A stretch of 64,000 bases of DNA, taken from contig JAUCBJ010002899.1 in the NCBI GenBank assembly GCA_032718475.1, positions 33,178-97,177 on the forward strand, in the 5' to 3' direction. Every line of letters begins with the position of its first letter. The first letter of the stretch is position 1. Below the pieces are notes generated by a model. The model had not been told where the DNA came from. It did no database searches and saw only the letters and a program-made list of their open reading frames with translations. Both the position numbers and the translations under genes were made by a program. Shown in pieces: positions 1-11,269 of this stretch. This stretch comes from Nemertoderma westbladi. Lineage: Eukaryota > Xenacoelomorpha > Nemertodermatida > Nemertodermatidae.

Positions 1-508
1 TACCCTTTTGTGTATTTACTAATTTATCGCGTTCTAATGCGATACTCTGCTGCACTTCTTGCAACTCTAACCTACTTTCCCTTACTGTTCCTTTAAACTG
101 ATGAACAGTCTCCTGCATCTGCCTGAGCAGGAGATTCATCCCCCGCCGCCCCTCATCCACCCACTCGACCACCGAAGCGGGAGCCGCCAACGTAGTAGTG
201 GGTAGACGAGGGACAACGGGCGACAAATCATTGATCTTTCGCTCGGAGTCCAGGACAGGAACTGTCTCAGGGGTTGTTTTGTGGGGCACAGGTAGTTTAG
301 TACTGTGCAAAGGGAATTTAGAGGTAGGTTCTGGGAGCACAGGTGTCTCTATCACCGAAGGGGTGATTTCAAGAACAGGCCTAATTATTTCAGGCTCATC
401 TACTATAGTAGGGAGTCTTTCTATTTTAATTATTTGGTCTGTGAGTTCTGTACTACCTAAGTCTGTATTAGTTAGTTGCCTTCTAACAGCTGGGGGCAAA
501 TCAGGCAA
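1..508 (-). pseudogene. Continuation of the gag-like frame after an in-frame stop, cut by window edge
   Basis: Directly after the TAA at 511-509, the same frame stays open for 169 codons to the left edge. It is Pro/Thr/Glu-rich at first (PETVPVLDSE, SVVEWVDEGRRG) and then helical and charged near the edge (RESRLELQEVQQS). The amino-acid make-up looks coding, so either the stop is read through or this copy has one nonsense change. No protease or RT motif is reached inside the window. Confidence 0.35.
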
Positions 509-1222
509 TTACTGACGGTGGGACATTCTTCTACGTCTGCTTAGACGAGATCTATTTCCTCCGCCTTCAGGATCGGTGGTATCGCCTTCATCAGATGATG
601 TATATCCCTGTCTTTTGGGAGTAGATCGATTCATCATCTGCATATTACTAGCTGTTAACTGTTTATTTATGCAGTCTTGATTCTCTTGAATATTTTCCAA
701 CTCTAGTTGGGTGGTCTCTTCAGATGCTCTTCGTTCTGCTTCTGCCATTGCTATCTTTCTTTCCGCTTCTGCCGCTGCCGCTTTTCTTTCCGCTTCTACT
801 GCCGCTTTTATTGCTGCAGCTGCCGCTTTTCTTTCCGCTTCTACTGCTGCAGCTGCCGCTTTTGCCTCTGCTGCTGCCTCTGCCGCCTTTCTTTCCGCTT
901 CTGCCGCTGCCATTGCCGCTGCTGCTGTCTTTCTGTCTTCTATACGTTTTTTCTTGACTTGTTCTTCTTGGACCCTAGCGATGCGGAGCCTTTCATTAAA
1001 TTTAGCTTGGTTCGCAGCTATCATATCCGCATCGATTGCGTCCAACACAAGCTTGGCTCCTTCACTATTAGGGCTAAGTCCAGACAGCCGTCTCCTCAAC
1101 TCTTCGTCACCTACAAATCGTTGATAGTCCGACGTAGATGTCAATAGCATCCCTCTCATGCGGTTTCTCTGCCGTCGCTTCACTTTCCACTTGGGAAAAT
1201 GTAGCGTCTGTTGATTCTCCAT
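509..1222 (-). CDS. gag-like retroelement ORF, coiled-coil and basic C-terminal part (237 aa)
   Basis: This frame opens at ATG 1222-1220 inside the 3' end of the preceding ORF. After a basic start (KVKRRQRNR) and a globular-looking part, residues ~85-170 form a strongly charged Ala/Glu/Arg/Lys coiled coil built of EAERKAA-type repeats. The DNA there is an imperfect tandem repeat (about 715-950). The C-terminus is Ser/Arg-rich and basic (NRSRLSRRRR), as expected for nucleic-acid binding. The frame ends at TAA 511-509, but the same frame continues open beyond that stop to the window edge. Alternating coiled-coil and basic segments fit a Gag polyprotein. Family is not assigned. Confidence 0.4.
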   Translation of the reverse strand: MENQQTLHFPKWKVKRRQRNRMRGMLLTSTSDYQRFVGDEELRRRLSGLSPNSEGAKLVLDAIDADMIAANQAKFNERLRIARVQEEQVKKKRIEDRKTAAAAMAAAEAERKAAEAAAEAKAAAAAVEAERKAAAAAIKAAVEAERKAAAAEAERKIAMAEAERRASEETTQLELENIQENQDCINKQLTASNMQMMNRSTPKRQGYTSSDEGDTTDPEGGGNRSRLSRRRRMSHRQ

Positions 1223-2105
1223 GGGTTGAGCGCTCAGCCAGCTGAGATTTCCACTGGGCAGTTCCTTGAACTTGGAGACTCACCCGCTGAAACCAAGTCT
1301 TTACGGCAACTTGCAACGACGTGTCTTGTCTTCTTTTCGAAGCCTCCTCAAAGGCCGATAAGATTAGTCTGATTCGTAGAATTCTTTCTCTAACTTGATA
1401 AAGCAGCTCTCCCTGCTCTTGAGGTCCTTGGTGTTGTTGAAACAGTTGTTCCTCTATTCGCTCCAAAGAGCTGAAGAATCCCTGTACATATCCTGCTGCC
1501 GACCTCTTCCATACAGCTGGGTCACTAGTGTCCTTTGTCACTCCCATCCTGTATAAGTCCTCCCAGGCAGCTTCCGATAAGTTAAACGGGAGTCCGGGTC
1601 CGGGAAAGTTCCATTGCGTCTCGACAATAGACTTCAGTTCCTCCCTTGTGTATCCCGTATAACTGTCCTTGGTCGATCGCTTACTTCTGGCCCAATCGAT
1701 TTGGTGTTCCTCCACCGCAATCAATACCCTAGTGAGTACGGCTGCAGGAAGAATGATAAGTGGATCCGAATAAACCGCATCTGCCATCCTTGCTCCGCGC
1801 TCGGGTGTCAACTCTACAGTATCTGAACTACTGGAGCTATCGGGCCGCTGAGAAATAAGTTCTCGGCTCGGGTGTTGCTGCTGTTTAACAGCTGCTTCTT
1901 GGTCCCGCTTGACTTGAGCCAGAGTGCCTATGATAGACCTACGGTGTTTGACTAGCCTAGGGTCTGATACTACTACTGGAGGGATGACCTTTCTTACAGT
2001 AGGAGGGGAGTTGAACTTCGGTCTCAAACGTTCCGCACTCCTATCTGGATCACAGATGGTTGTATCTAGGAGACTGTCTGACAGGTTTTTCTTTGTGTCA
2101 GACAT
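1107..2105 (-). CDS. gag-like retroelement ORF, N-terminal part (332 aa)
   Basis: An open frame of 332 codons starts at ATG 2105-2103. The N-terminal ~110 residues are polar, with a Ser run near residues 88-98. The middle (residues ~105-290) is Trp-containing and helical-looking, with segments such as WEDLYRMG and LERIEEQLFQQ. I do not recognise a named domain. I call it gag-like because no nucleic-acid enzyme motif is visible, it is followed by a coiled-coil and then a basic ORF, and it lies beside AT-rich repeats that could be an LTR or leader. It overlaps the next ORF (509-1222) by 116 nt in a different frame, so either a ribosomal frameshift or an inactivating indel joins them. It could also be a fragment of an unknown host gene. 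Confidence 0.45.
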   Translation of the reverse strand: MSDTKKNLSDSLLDTTICDPDRSAERLRPKFNSPPTVRKVIPPVVVSDPRLVKHRRSIIGTLAQVKRDQEAAVKQQQHPSRELISQRPDSSSSSDTVELTPERGARMADAVYSDPLIILPAAVLTRVLIAVEEHQIDWARSKRSTKDSYTGYTREELKSIVETQWNFPGPGLPFNLSEAAWEDLYRMGVTKDTSDPAVWKRSAAGYVQGFFSSLERIEEQLFQQHQGPQEQGELLYQVRERILRIRLILSAFEEASKRRQDTSLQVAVKTWFQRVSLQVQGTAQWKSQLAERSTHGESTDATFSQVESEATAEKPHERDAIDIYVGLSTICR

Positions 2106-3450
2106 GTTTGTTTATACAGTTAGATGCCTACTGCTAGAACTACAGTTAATGCAAGTCTAGTAATTCAGTATCAACTATAAGCCTAGTAATTAATTACCGA
2201 TATCGTTACTCAGTGTAACGTGATATATATACACAATATATTAGAATACCGGTATACACTTATAGTATATATATAAGTATTATTACAGACTAGGTTTGTC
2301 ACAGAATACCGGTATATAATTTTAGCACAAATGTATAGAAATATATAATAAGCCTATCGTGAATACCGGATACAACTTACACTTATAGTATATAAGTATA
2401 ATTATAGACTAGAATTAATTACAGAATACCGGTATATAATTTCAGCTCAAATTTATAGAAATAAATAGAATAAGCCTATCGTAAATACCGGTATGTCAAT
2501 TATTTTAGAATAATTGAATTTCTGAATTCTAGGGTTACTTAGTTACTTTACTTTACCTTATTACCGTTATTTAAGCAGTAGTCCAACTGATATTAAGACC
2601 TAATTGATGTATGACAGGCCTACTGTTTTATAAATCGGTTTGAGTTGATTTATAATATATATATATACCCTTTAATGGGTTTTTGTCAATGTTTGAAATA
2701 AATGTTATTATTTCTGGTAAGGAATCACTACACAGAAGCTAGACGCTCTCAGTGGAGTGCTACCTATTGTTTTGGACACTAAAACAAATAATTCTACTTT
2801 CCTAAGTTACTTATTACTACAAATTATGTACAATTGCGGGGTGAGATTACAATCTCTAAATAAATACAAAAATTACACGTACGAATTTTTAGGGTTAATT
2901 TTACAAGAAGTCTACAAACCAGCCTAACAAAGGGTTAGAATATCTGCTTATTACAACAGACAGGATACTACGGTATTTGAAAATAACTAAGCAGTAGTAA
3001 ATATACTGCGTTGTCCAGATAGGAAAAATACCACCGTCTGACGACTTATAGCCGTATCGCTATAAGTACTACGTTATGTATCACGGAGTGTTCCTACCTA
3101 GAAGTTAATTACCGCAGTCTACCAGAACCAACGTGCCTATTAACCACTTTACAACACAAATATACTGCCTACACACTAATTACCTTCGGAAATTATTGTA
3201 CACTAAACCCTAAATTAGGTACAAGTACTTATACAACAAATAACTAGCAGTTAGAAATACTTGTACAGCTAAAAGAACCACGGCATCTGCTGGAGTGACC
3301 GGGGCACAAAATCACCAGTCTTTACCTACGCCAAGCAGCCCTGATGTAGTACCGGGGTTAATTTAACTATAACGGTATGTACAACAAGCACAATTACTGC
3401 AGGAATAAACTTGGGGATATGAATGTTGCGAATAATCGCATAAACTCTGA
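2106..3450. other. AT-rich region upstream of the gag-like ORF; possible LTR/leader
   Basis: No convincing ORF. At 2220-2500 an ~120-bp segment containing 'accggtat' and 'cttatagtatat' is present twice in imperfect tandem. An alternating TA tract lies at 2655-2668. If the neighbouring minus-strand ORFs are retroelement gag, this is where the 5' LTR or leader would be, but the matching 3' LTR is outside the window. Confidence 0.35.
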
Positions 3451-4031
3451 ATAATAAATATTACGCTACGCGTACAGACTACTCAAACAAAATACAGACC
3501 AAACGCTGGCAGACTACTATCAAGCCCAAACAAACTACAGTATATGCAGACTCCGAAATGGTTAGTTAGTATGCGTTCTAACCGAGTAGTACGACTTATT
3601 CTTTTGAGGGGATTTACCTCACAGCACTGGAAGCCCCTACGTTCCTAACTAGTAATTTATCGGACATACACTCTACACACACAGCAATCTCTTCAGACCT
3701 AACAACAGCCAGACAACAATCCAGCCTACAAATTATCTAAATAAGAAATATTACGCTACCCGTACAGACTACACATACAAAATACAGACCAAACGCTGGC
3801 CGACTACTATCAAGCCTAAACAAACTACAGTATATGCAGACTCCGAAATGGTTAGTTAGTATGCGTTCTAACCGAGTAGTACGACTTATTCTTTCGAGGG
3901 GATTTACCTCACAGCACTGGAAGCCCCTACTTTCCTAACTAGTACTTTATCGGACATACACTCTACACACACCGCAATCTCTTCAGACTTAACAACAGTC
4001 AGACAACAGTCCAGCGTACAAATTATCTGTA
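3451..4031. repeat. Two tandem copies of a 290-bp unit
   Basis: The segment beginning 'ttacgctac' at 3461 recurs at 3751, a period of exactly 290 bp. The copies differ by scattered substitutions (for example attcttttgag versus attctttcgag) and run to about 4031. The unit has no long ORF. Confidence 0.85.
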
Positions 4032-4376
4032 CAATCTGGGCAGGCTTATACGTCTTCTGCTCAATATTAACCTACAAGTAAATAAAACCGAAGAAATAAG
4101 TAAAATCTCAATAAAAAACCAGGGCTGCAGTCCCTGATTAAATATTAAGGCCTACCGGTATATAATTCTCAAAATCAAATAATACTGCTGTACCTGTACT
4201 GCTGTAAGTACCGGTCCGGGTGGTTAGGTAGTTAGGCCTACTAGGTACCGGTCGACCGGTACTTTAGCTTTATTGCCTACTGCAATACAGAAGCAATATC
4301 TGTTATTGTTCTTACCAGAACAATATTAAACTGTATTTGTTGCCTACACTGCAATCAGAAGTTCATAACTGTTATT

Positions 4377-7300
4377 GTTCGCGCTTTCAGACCTTTAGCA
4401 GTTTAACCTGCCAAATTTGGATGTCTTCTAGATTATAAATCGACTTTAGCCTATGACGAGTATTTGATACACTACATTAGCCGAAGCCAGTCTATGCGCG
4501 ACCATTCACCCGCTGGATATACCCGGGAGACTGGATTCGGAAGCTTTGACCTTATTGCGGTGTAGGCCTACTGTATTATTCGACTGATCGTTAATATATA
4601 ATTTCTGACAAATATTATTCACTTTAGGGAAATATTAACAGTTCCTTTAGGACGTGGCGCTCTAAATATATAAACAGAGTTATGACTTATACTAGACACA
4701 ACGGGATGGCTATGGATTCACGTATAAAGCGCATTCTTTAGGAGATGCTTTGTTATCTGTCATAATCATGCACACTACTGCACAATGCTGCACACCGATC
4801 TGCCGACCTTCACTAATTTTAGTCACATATAAAGAGAACAGCAACCGATTCATGTAGTGCCTATTAAATAGCATTAGATTCACTCCAAAACCACTTTAAT
4901 GTAAGTCGCAATTGTTATATGTAACCGGTCTCTCTAACCTTCAGTATATCAAGAAGATTGGGGTTTTCTGATTATTTATAGATATTATCCAAATATAACA
5001 AGATTCCATCAACTGATATAATTAATAACCGAATAAACCATAAATAGCAGTGAAATAATGCGGTGAAAGCATAATGCATATGTACTGAGTTGGTTTGATA
5101 ACAGTTATACGTTTCTATGACCAAAGCCTACTAATGTTTGGCTAAAGCCTGAAACACAGTAACTCCAAAGCCGGTCTTCTGGCTGTGGACAAAATACACA
5201 TACTGACTCAATTCATGAGTTTCTGTATACAATCTCCAACACAGAGTCAAAAAACGCTCTGATTGGTCGACCGAACAAAGAGAGAACAAGGAACAAAGAA
5301 ATGCTACACGTGGACATATCAGCTGTTAGATGTAATAATTCATGTAATAATAATGTTAATATTGTTGAATATTTAGTTGAATTATTTCCATAAAGTATCT
5401 CACATTGCATTGACTTATTATATTTATTTATTTTGAAGTTAAATGTATTTTATAGAATGTATTTATTTGGGAATGTTTGATTTAATGTTGGGTGAGTTTC
5501 TAGTGGTATTTAGCAGTAATATTATTGCTTGGTGTAGGCTTGCTTGCCTTTGTAGGGCAAACGACGAAAGTAAGCGAGCTTAGCATACAGGTACCACTAA
5601 CTCAATCGGTGTGTCTGTTGATCTGTTGTTCTGTCGTTCTGTCGATCTGTTGTTCTGTCGTGTCCAATCGTGTCGTGTCTGTCGTTAATATTAATATTTT
5701 AAACGTTAATAACTCAGCCAAATGTTCATGAAATTTAACCAAACTTGGTACACATGTAGTCTGGCCAAAGTTTAGAAATTTTCTGAGTTGAATTTGTGTG
5801 GGATCTTTGTGCAGCATCCTGTGTAACTGTCTTACAGTTATAATAAATTATTCTACCCAAAAATTATTAGGCTTGGCATCAGCTGGTTGCTAGGAGACTA
5901 CAGGAATACAGTAAGTTAACAGTTACAGTGGTACAGAGTTACAGGTACCGTCTTCAGGTCGTTGGTCGTTGGCAACGGCAAGGCCATCTAAACAACTTCT
6001 TCATCTAAACAGCTTCCGACAGTCCGATGTATCTGGACCCGAGCAGCCGAGTGGCATCAAGATGCGATTAACTGAGGAATAAATACTACGGAATTGCTTG
6101 CTTGTCAGTAAGATTATATTTACTACACTGGGAATACGGCGGTCGATCGCATCGTAATGCGGGCCACTGCCAAGTTCCTCATGCCTCACTCAGGCCACCC
6201 ACCTTGGAGTGCAGTGGGAAGAGTCCGACTTACGTCGACAACTGGACGAATCGACGAGGATTGCGATTTGGGTTTAGCGGTGGTCCGGACAGCCGGTTCC
6301 TGGGATCGCCTGGTGGAAATTGTTGAAAGTCGGGCAGATGTGTATCGCACCGGATTACGTTCTCTGCCACTCGAAAGTGTGAGGCGAATTCGTTGTCGAA
6401 TTGGGTCGGAAACTGCGGGAATTCTACTGTTCTACGGGAATAAAACGCAGCTGTCCGGTGACTACGGACGGATACTGGGATGAGCAGGTATTTCGATCGA
6501 GTTTCTCGTATTCTTGAATTCTCGATATTTCCTATAAACCACATGGCTTCGCATATTGAATGTGTGATTGGAAATAAGTTTATGCTACCCTTCTGTAAAA
6601 GCCTTTGCAGATATAACCAGTCATTTTCTCCGCAATGTACCATGTAGGTGCTTTTAGCGGACATAACAAGCTATTTTTACCCGTTACGTCTGTATGCGTG
6701 CTTTAGCGGACATAACTAGCCATTTTGCCGCAATTCGCTTAATACTCTAAAAGATGACTCAGATGACGCAATCTGTCAGCTGATTTACTGCCAACGCGGA
6801 ACCTGAATCTCTCTTTGTTCTTTGTTCGGCTCAGCCAATCAGAGCGATTTTCACTTTGTGTTGGACAGTGCCTACAGAAACCCACGCAATTCAGTCAGTG
6901 TGTATCTTTTGTAAGCCCAGAACACCGGCTTAGGATTCTTCTGTACTTCTGTGGAAGTTTCAGACTTTGACCTAAACATCAGAAACATCAGATGGCTTTG
7001 ATTAAAAGAACGTAAAACTATTAACGATTCAACTACTGAAATATCGCCACACCGCGGCACTACGCAACGCGATTCAACTACACATACTGACTGTTCACCG
7101 CATTATTTGATTCTGTTATTAATTGGTGTTATGTTGGTATATATTGCTGATATATTTGGAGAATACCGATGAATAATCATAAAACCCTCAATCTCTTTGA
7201 TTACTAAAGGTTAGAGGAACAGGTTTACCGGTAGCAACTGCGACTTACATTATAGTGGTTTTTGTGTGAATTGAATGCTATTTCATAATCCCTACATGTG

Positions 7301-7762
7301 TCAGTTGCGATCCTCCTTATATATGATCAAATTCAGTGACGGTCGGCAGATCATTGCGCAGTAGTGTGAAGTAGTGTGAAGTCGTGTGAAGTAGTGTGAA
7401 GGTTAATAAAGCATCTCCTAAAGAATGCGCCTTTTACGAAACTCAGTAGCCATCCAGTTGTGATTAGTATAAGTCATAACTCTGTTTTATACTTAAAGCG
7501 CCACGTCCTAAAGGAACTGTTAATATTTCCCCGAAAGTGAATATATTGCCAGAGATTATATATTAACAATCAATCGAATAATACAGTAGGTCTACACTGC
7601 AATCACTATCAAAGCATCCGAATCCAGTCTCCCTTAACTGTGGGTGAATGGTCGCGCACAGGCTGGCTTCGGCTGATGTACCTTCAGTACATTAAATAAT
7701 TGATATACAAAAAGACACCTAAAATTGGCAGGTTAAACTGCTAAAGGTCTAAAAGCGCGAAC
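4377..7762. mobile_element. Long inverted-repeat element with ~0.9 kb arms
   Basis: The left arm (4377 to ~5301, starting gttcgcgcttt) is matched in inverted orientation by the right arm (~6810 to 7762, ending gcgcgaac). Matching blocks recur in order along the arms: tttagcagtttaacctgcc, gtgcgcgaccattcaccc, cctttaggacgtggcgct, cattctttaggagatgct, and the inner ctgattggyYgaccgaac-type block. Indels and substitutions separate the arms, so the element is old. The ~1.5 kb centre has only short ORFs (for example 6157-6483 plus, 108 aa) with no recognised domain. It may be a foldback-type DNA element or two inverted LTR-like copies around unrelated DNA. I saw no clear target duplication. Confidence 0.65.
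6157..6483 (+). CDS. Small ORF of unknown function inside the inverted-repeat element (108 aa)
   Basis: This 108-codon ATG-started ORF lies between the arms of the long inverted repeat. It is Arg-rich with no signal peptide or membrane segment, and I recognise no domain. Local GC is higher than the surroundings. It could be a transposon remnant or chance. Confidence 0.15.
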   Translation: MRATAKFLMPHSGHPPWSAVGRVRLTSTTGRIDEDCDLGLAVVRTAGSWDRLVEIVESRADVYRTGLRSLPLESVRRIRCRIGSETAGILLFYGNKTQLSGDYGRILG

Positions 7763-9248
7763 ACCTTCCGCCCCTTGGGTGGTAGATGTCGCGGTTATGT
7801 ATTGGTTGGTAGGAAGGGGGGGAGGGGGGTGTGCAGATTAAAAGGGCTGAACACGTACTGTCCCCCTTTCTTTGATTGATTGTCGGTATGGTTAAATTTC
7901 TCAAATACTGATTTTGTAATACAGTCGCTCAATTTTAATTTGTATCTCATAACTGGTCCTCGTCCTGCGCGAAGGCCCCACAAACGTGTAATTATTGCGT
8001 TAGTTGAGTAGAGATTCTTTGGGTTGTAGTTACATTGAATTTAATCATTATTAGCTTCCTTTGGTTGCAGGGATAATCTGGGGACCAATATTTTCCTTGT
8101 AGAGAGTAGGTTGGGTTTTATTGGAGGGAAGTTCCTTTTGGGAGTGGGGTGGGTATATTGGATTGCCTTTGTGGTATGTTTACTTCACTTATTGTTGTAA
8201 CTATAGTTCTTTATGTAGATAGATGCACTCGGTTGTTCTACTCTATTGTCATAAAGGTCAAACTGGTTATAGCCAGCCTGAATGTTTGTAGGAGCAACAG
8301 TGCAGTTTATTGCTCGGTTATTAATTAACACATTTTCAGTAGGTAATATTTGGTTGGATTTGTTAGTATATAAACCGAAATTCTGGGTTTCATTTCTTCA
8401 GTAGCCTACGAAACCCCAGCCAAGCAGAAGGATGTATTTTATTATTATTATTATTTTAGCGACATAGTTTGGGCAATTTATATTGCGGTTGATTATATGA
8501 TTATTATTAAGCCTTAATTATTTATATTATATTCACTATATTGTCATAATATTTTTACTGATTGTAACATCGTATTGTAAACCATGATAAACTTAGTACT
8601 TAAGTACAAGTAGTTTATTTTACCTACATCCCTACCACTCTATTCTGTCAGACACTGTCACCTAACGGCCCTACCTTTGTTGTCGGCCGATCTCGCTGGT
8701 GCCTCTGTAGTCCCGACGTCCCCATCCTATCCAAAGTGTAGCTCTATAAACCTTACCCCCTACCCCCAAGGCGTGTTTTGGAGCACACAATATCTTATAA
8801 TATAATTAAATAAATTATATAAGCCAAATAAAATAGCAAAGTTTAGCAAAAATACCATCACTGGTAAGATCCACCGTTGGTTTTTGGTGCTAGAACCTGA
8901 AATATTAATCACACACCTTGCAGAGATCCTGGTGGCTCATTAATGCGACAATACGTACTCAATGTGTCTGTGAGGTGATAGTTACTGCGTCTTAGTGTTG
9001 GAGTTGGCTGGCATTTGTGATACTGACCTCCCTGAAACTTATTAAAATATTTCATTAATAATGTCAGTAAATATTTATTTTTGTAATTATAAATGATTCC
9101 ACCTGATAGTTATGGCAGTATTTTTTAATTTGCAGAAGTAGTTCCATTATTCACTTTCAGTTTTTAAACTTAATGAATTATTAAAAAACTGCAAAAAAAA
9201 ATTAAATAATTTATTCTAAATAAACATATTTATATGGTTGATTGTTGA
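7763..9248. other. Intergenic AT-rich stretch
   Basis: I see no supportable gene. It contains a short ATT microsatellite near 8436-8457 and, near 7960-7983, the word tgcgcgaaggcccca, which is shared with the end of the tandem-repeat element at 21213-22520. This may be the relic of one end of that family. Confidence 0.5.
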
Positions 9249-9781
9249 CTAAACTCTAATCATAATTTCTACTTTATCCATAGAATTGTGGAAGTTAGAG
9301 TCAGTGAATGTGGCCCAATATAGCCCCTGCACACCAGATCTCCCAAAGACACCGTTTGGGTTAGATGCGGCACAGTCCCGAAACCACCAGGCCCCTTGAA
9401 ATCGTGTGGCGCAGTTATTCGAAGAGTCGTCGTTATCGCTGTCCTTCGTAGAAAAACGGGATCCATTAAGGTAGAGGGATTGGTCGAGAGTCCCAAAAAG
9501 TATGGAGTCACCAGCGGTCCCGCCATACCCAGATATATGTAGTGTGAAATAATCATGAGAATCTCCAAGTCTGAAGAATTGGTATTCAGCGATCTCATGG
9601 TTTTCTTTGTACCAAAACTCAAACCTGAGTACTACACCATATTTGGCAAACTCATATATATTGTCGAGACCCATCCAAAAGTTATTCTTCAGATTGCCAA
9701 ATCCGGATGTGTAATTTTCCCAGTTTAGAAAGAAATCTTCGGATCCATCTATACGCCTCTGTATAACAATCCAAGGTCCAC
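9249..9781 (-). CDS. FReD gene exon 2 (rest of the fibrinogen domain)
   Basis: It begins after a TATAG acceptor at 9782 and carries the core fibrinogen-like fold through to TAG at 9251-9249. The reading phase matches exon 1 exactly. There is no frameshift or internal stop. Confidence 0.85.
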
Positions 9782-11269
9782 CTATAGATAGATAGATAGA
9801 TAGATTTATTTATACATTATGTAAAAACAATAACAAATACACCAAACAATGTACCGGTATAAAGGTATTGTCCAACATAACATATAGGATTACCCCTAAA
9901 GCTTTGCAGCTTATTTCCAAGGGGGTCCTTTATGTTATTTGGTTACAAATACAATATTACACTACGCTAACCTAAAACCAATATAAACCTAATTACACTA
10001 TGTACATGTACAACATTACCGAGAGCGTGACAATGCCCGACTCAACGATAAAGATGTAATGTACAGAACAATTTATTATAAAACGTAATTACAGTATAAA
10101 TAGTAAATAATTAATAAACTAATAACTTACTGTAGGACTATTGTACCTATTTTTACATTGCACACGGAGATGAGATTTAACTGCAGATTTAAAAGAATGT
10201 TGATTATTTAGGTTTTTAATTTCATTAGGCAGAGCGTTCCAATTTTTTATGCCGTTAAAAAAGAAAGTATCAGATTCAAAGGATTTACAATTCGGGAGGT
10301 AGAAGTTTGAAGCACTAGCTCTGGTACTGTAAGAGTGTGTATCGCGTACTCTGTTGAATTTTTGTTTTAGGTAATTGGGACATTTACCATTATACACTTT
10401 ATGCACATGGTTAAGGCGTAGCTGCTTAACTCTACTATCTAAGTTAAGTAGTCCAGATTCAGAAAAGTCATCTGGAGTTAGGTGGTGCCTAGGTTTGTAG
10501 TCTTTCATAAATCGTACTACTTTATTCTGAGCTACTTGTAATTTACATTTAAGCTGTTTGGTTAGGCCTTCATACCAAGAAGAGCACGCATAGTCCATGT
10601 GACACTGTATTAAAGAAGAGCAAAGTAACTTGCGGGAGTCGGTGTTCAAACTATTTTTATTTCTGTATAGAAACCTAAGCCTACTGTTAACTTTCGAGAA
10701 AATATTTTTCACTGTACTTTCTCCTGATAAGCAGTTATCCAATGTGGCGCCTAAATATTTAACTTCCTTTTTATTTTCAATCTTATGTCCATTACTAGTG
10801 ACTTCAAACTTAGTTACCTTCTTTAACTTTCTTTTGGAACCAAACAAAATACTTTCAGTCAACCTGGGATAGAGTTGTCGCAGAGAAGGAATCCATTCAA
10901 TCCATTGGGGTGGCGAACGATGGCAGTCGAGTTTACTGGAGTATCGCGACAAACGGAAAATTTCAAATGCAACAATATTTCGTTAATCTTTCGTGTTAAT
11001 TTGACATCCAATTCTGCATTCTTCTCTCCTAACATCAAAAACTTTTCGGCATAAAATTTATCCATTCCCTCAATACGTTCATCCAATTCCCCAATTCTTT
11101 TAGACATATTTTTATAGAGATTTGTTACCTTGGAATCTAGTTCTCTTTTATTGGAGACCATTATCACAGATAAGGTTGTTATGATGACTAGCATAACCAC
11201 GGCCACAACAACACCAGTGACTACAAACCACCATGATCTCCCCGACCTGCCACCTCTCTCATTTTCCAT
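9249..11269 (-). CDS. Membrane-anchored fibrinogen-related domain (FReD) protein, two exons
   Basis: Exons are 11269-10864 and 9781-9249; joined at GT..AG borders they give 312 codons in frame. The start is the first ATG (MENERGG). Residues ~14-38 are one hydrophobic membrane segment after a short basic N-terminus, so this is a type II membrane protein. Residues ~44-100 are a charged coiled coil. A full fibrinogen C-terminal domain follows from Cys107: GPWIVIQRRIDGS, FWMGLDNIY, the calcium-loop-like STKDSDNDD followed by NNCA, and the terminal GAWWFRDCAASNPNGVF. Four FReD cysteines are present. Animal FReD proteins are typically lectin-like recognition molecules; an innate-immunity role is inferred only from the family. 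The intron is filled by a truncated LINE (separate entry). The donor after CAG is weak (GTTGAC), so this allele may instead be disrupted. Confidence 0.8.
9784..10861 (-). mobile_element. 5'-truncated CR1-like LINE filling the FReD intron
   Basis: The minus strand codes for the C-terminal part of a LINE reverse transcriptase, open from the 5' border to the stop near 10119. Typical landmarks are VKYLGATLDN, LIQCHMDYACSSW and NWNALPNEIKN. A 3' UTR follows with a GGACCCCCTTGGAA ... GGGGTAATCC inverted pair, known from CR1/L2-type tails, and the element ends in a (TCTA)n microsatellite. The tetranucleotide AGGT flanks it on both sides (10865-10862 and 9783-9780 on the minus strand). The RT homology begins within a few bases of the exon border. 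Confidence 0.8.
10864..11269 (-). CDS. FReD gene exon 1 (TM, coiled coil, first part of the FReD)
   Basis: It encodes residues 1-135 plus the first base of codon 136. The donor is read after CCAG at 10864. If unspliced, the frame stops three codons later at TGA 10861-10859. Confidence 0.8.

Noticed and set aside
707-1147. Plus-strand Cys/Phe- or Ala/Ser-rich ORFs opposite the gag-like region
   Set aside because: They are antisense shadows of the Ala/Glu coiled-coil repeats on the minus strand.
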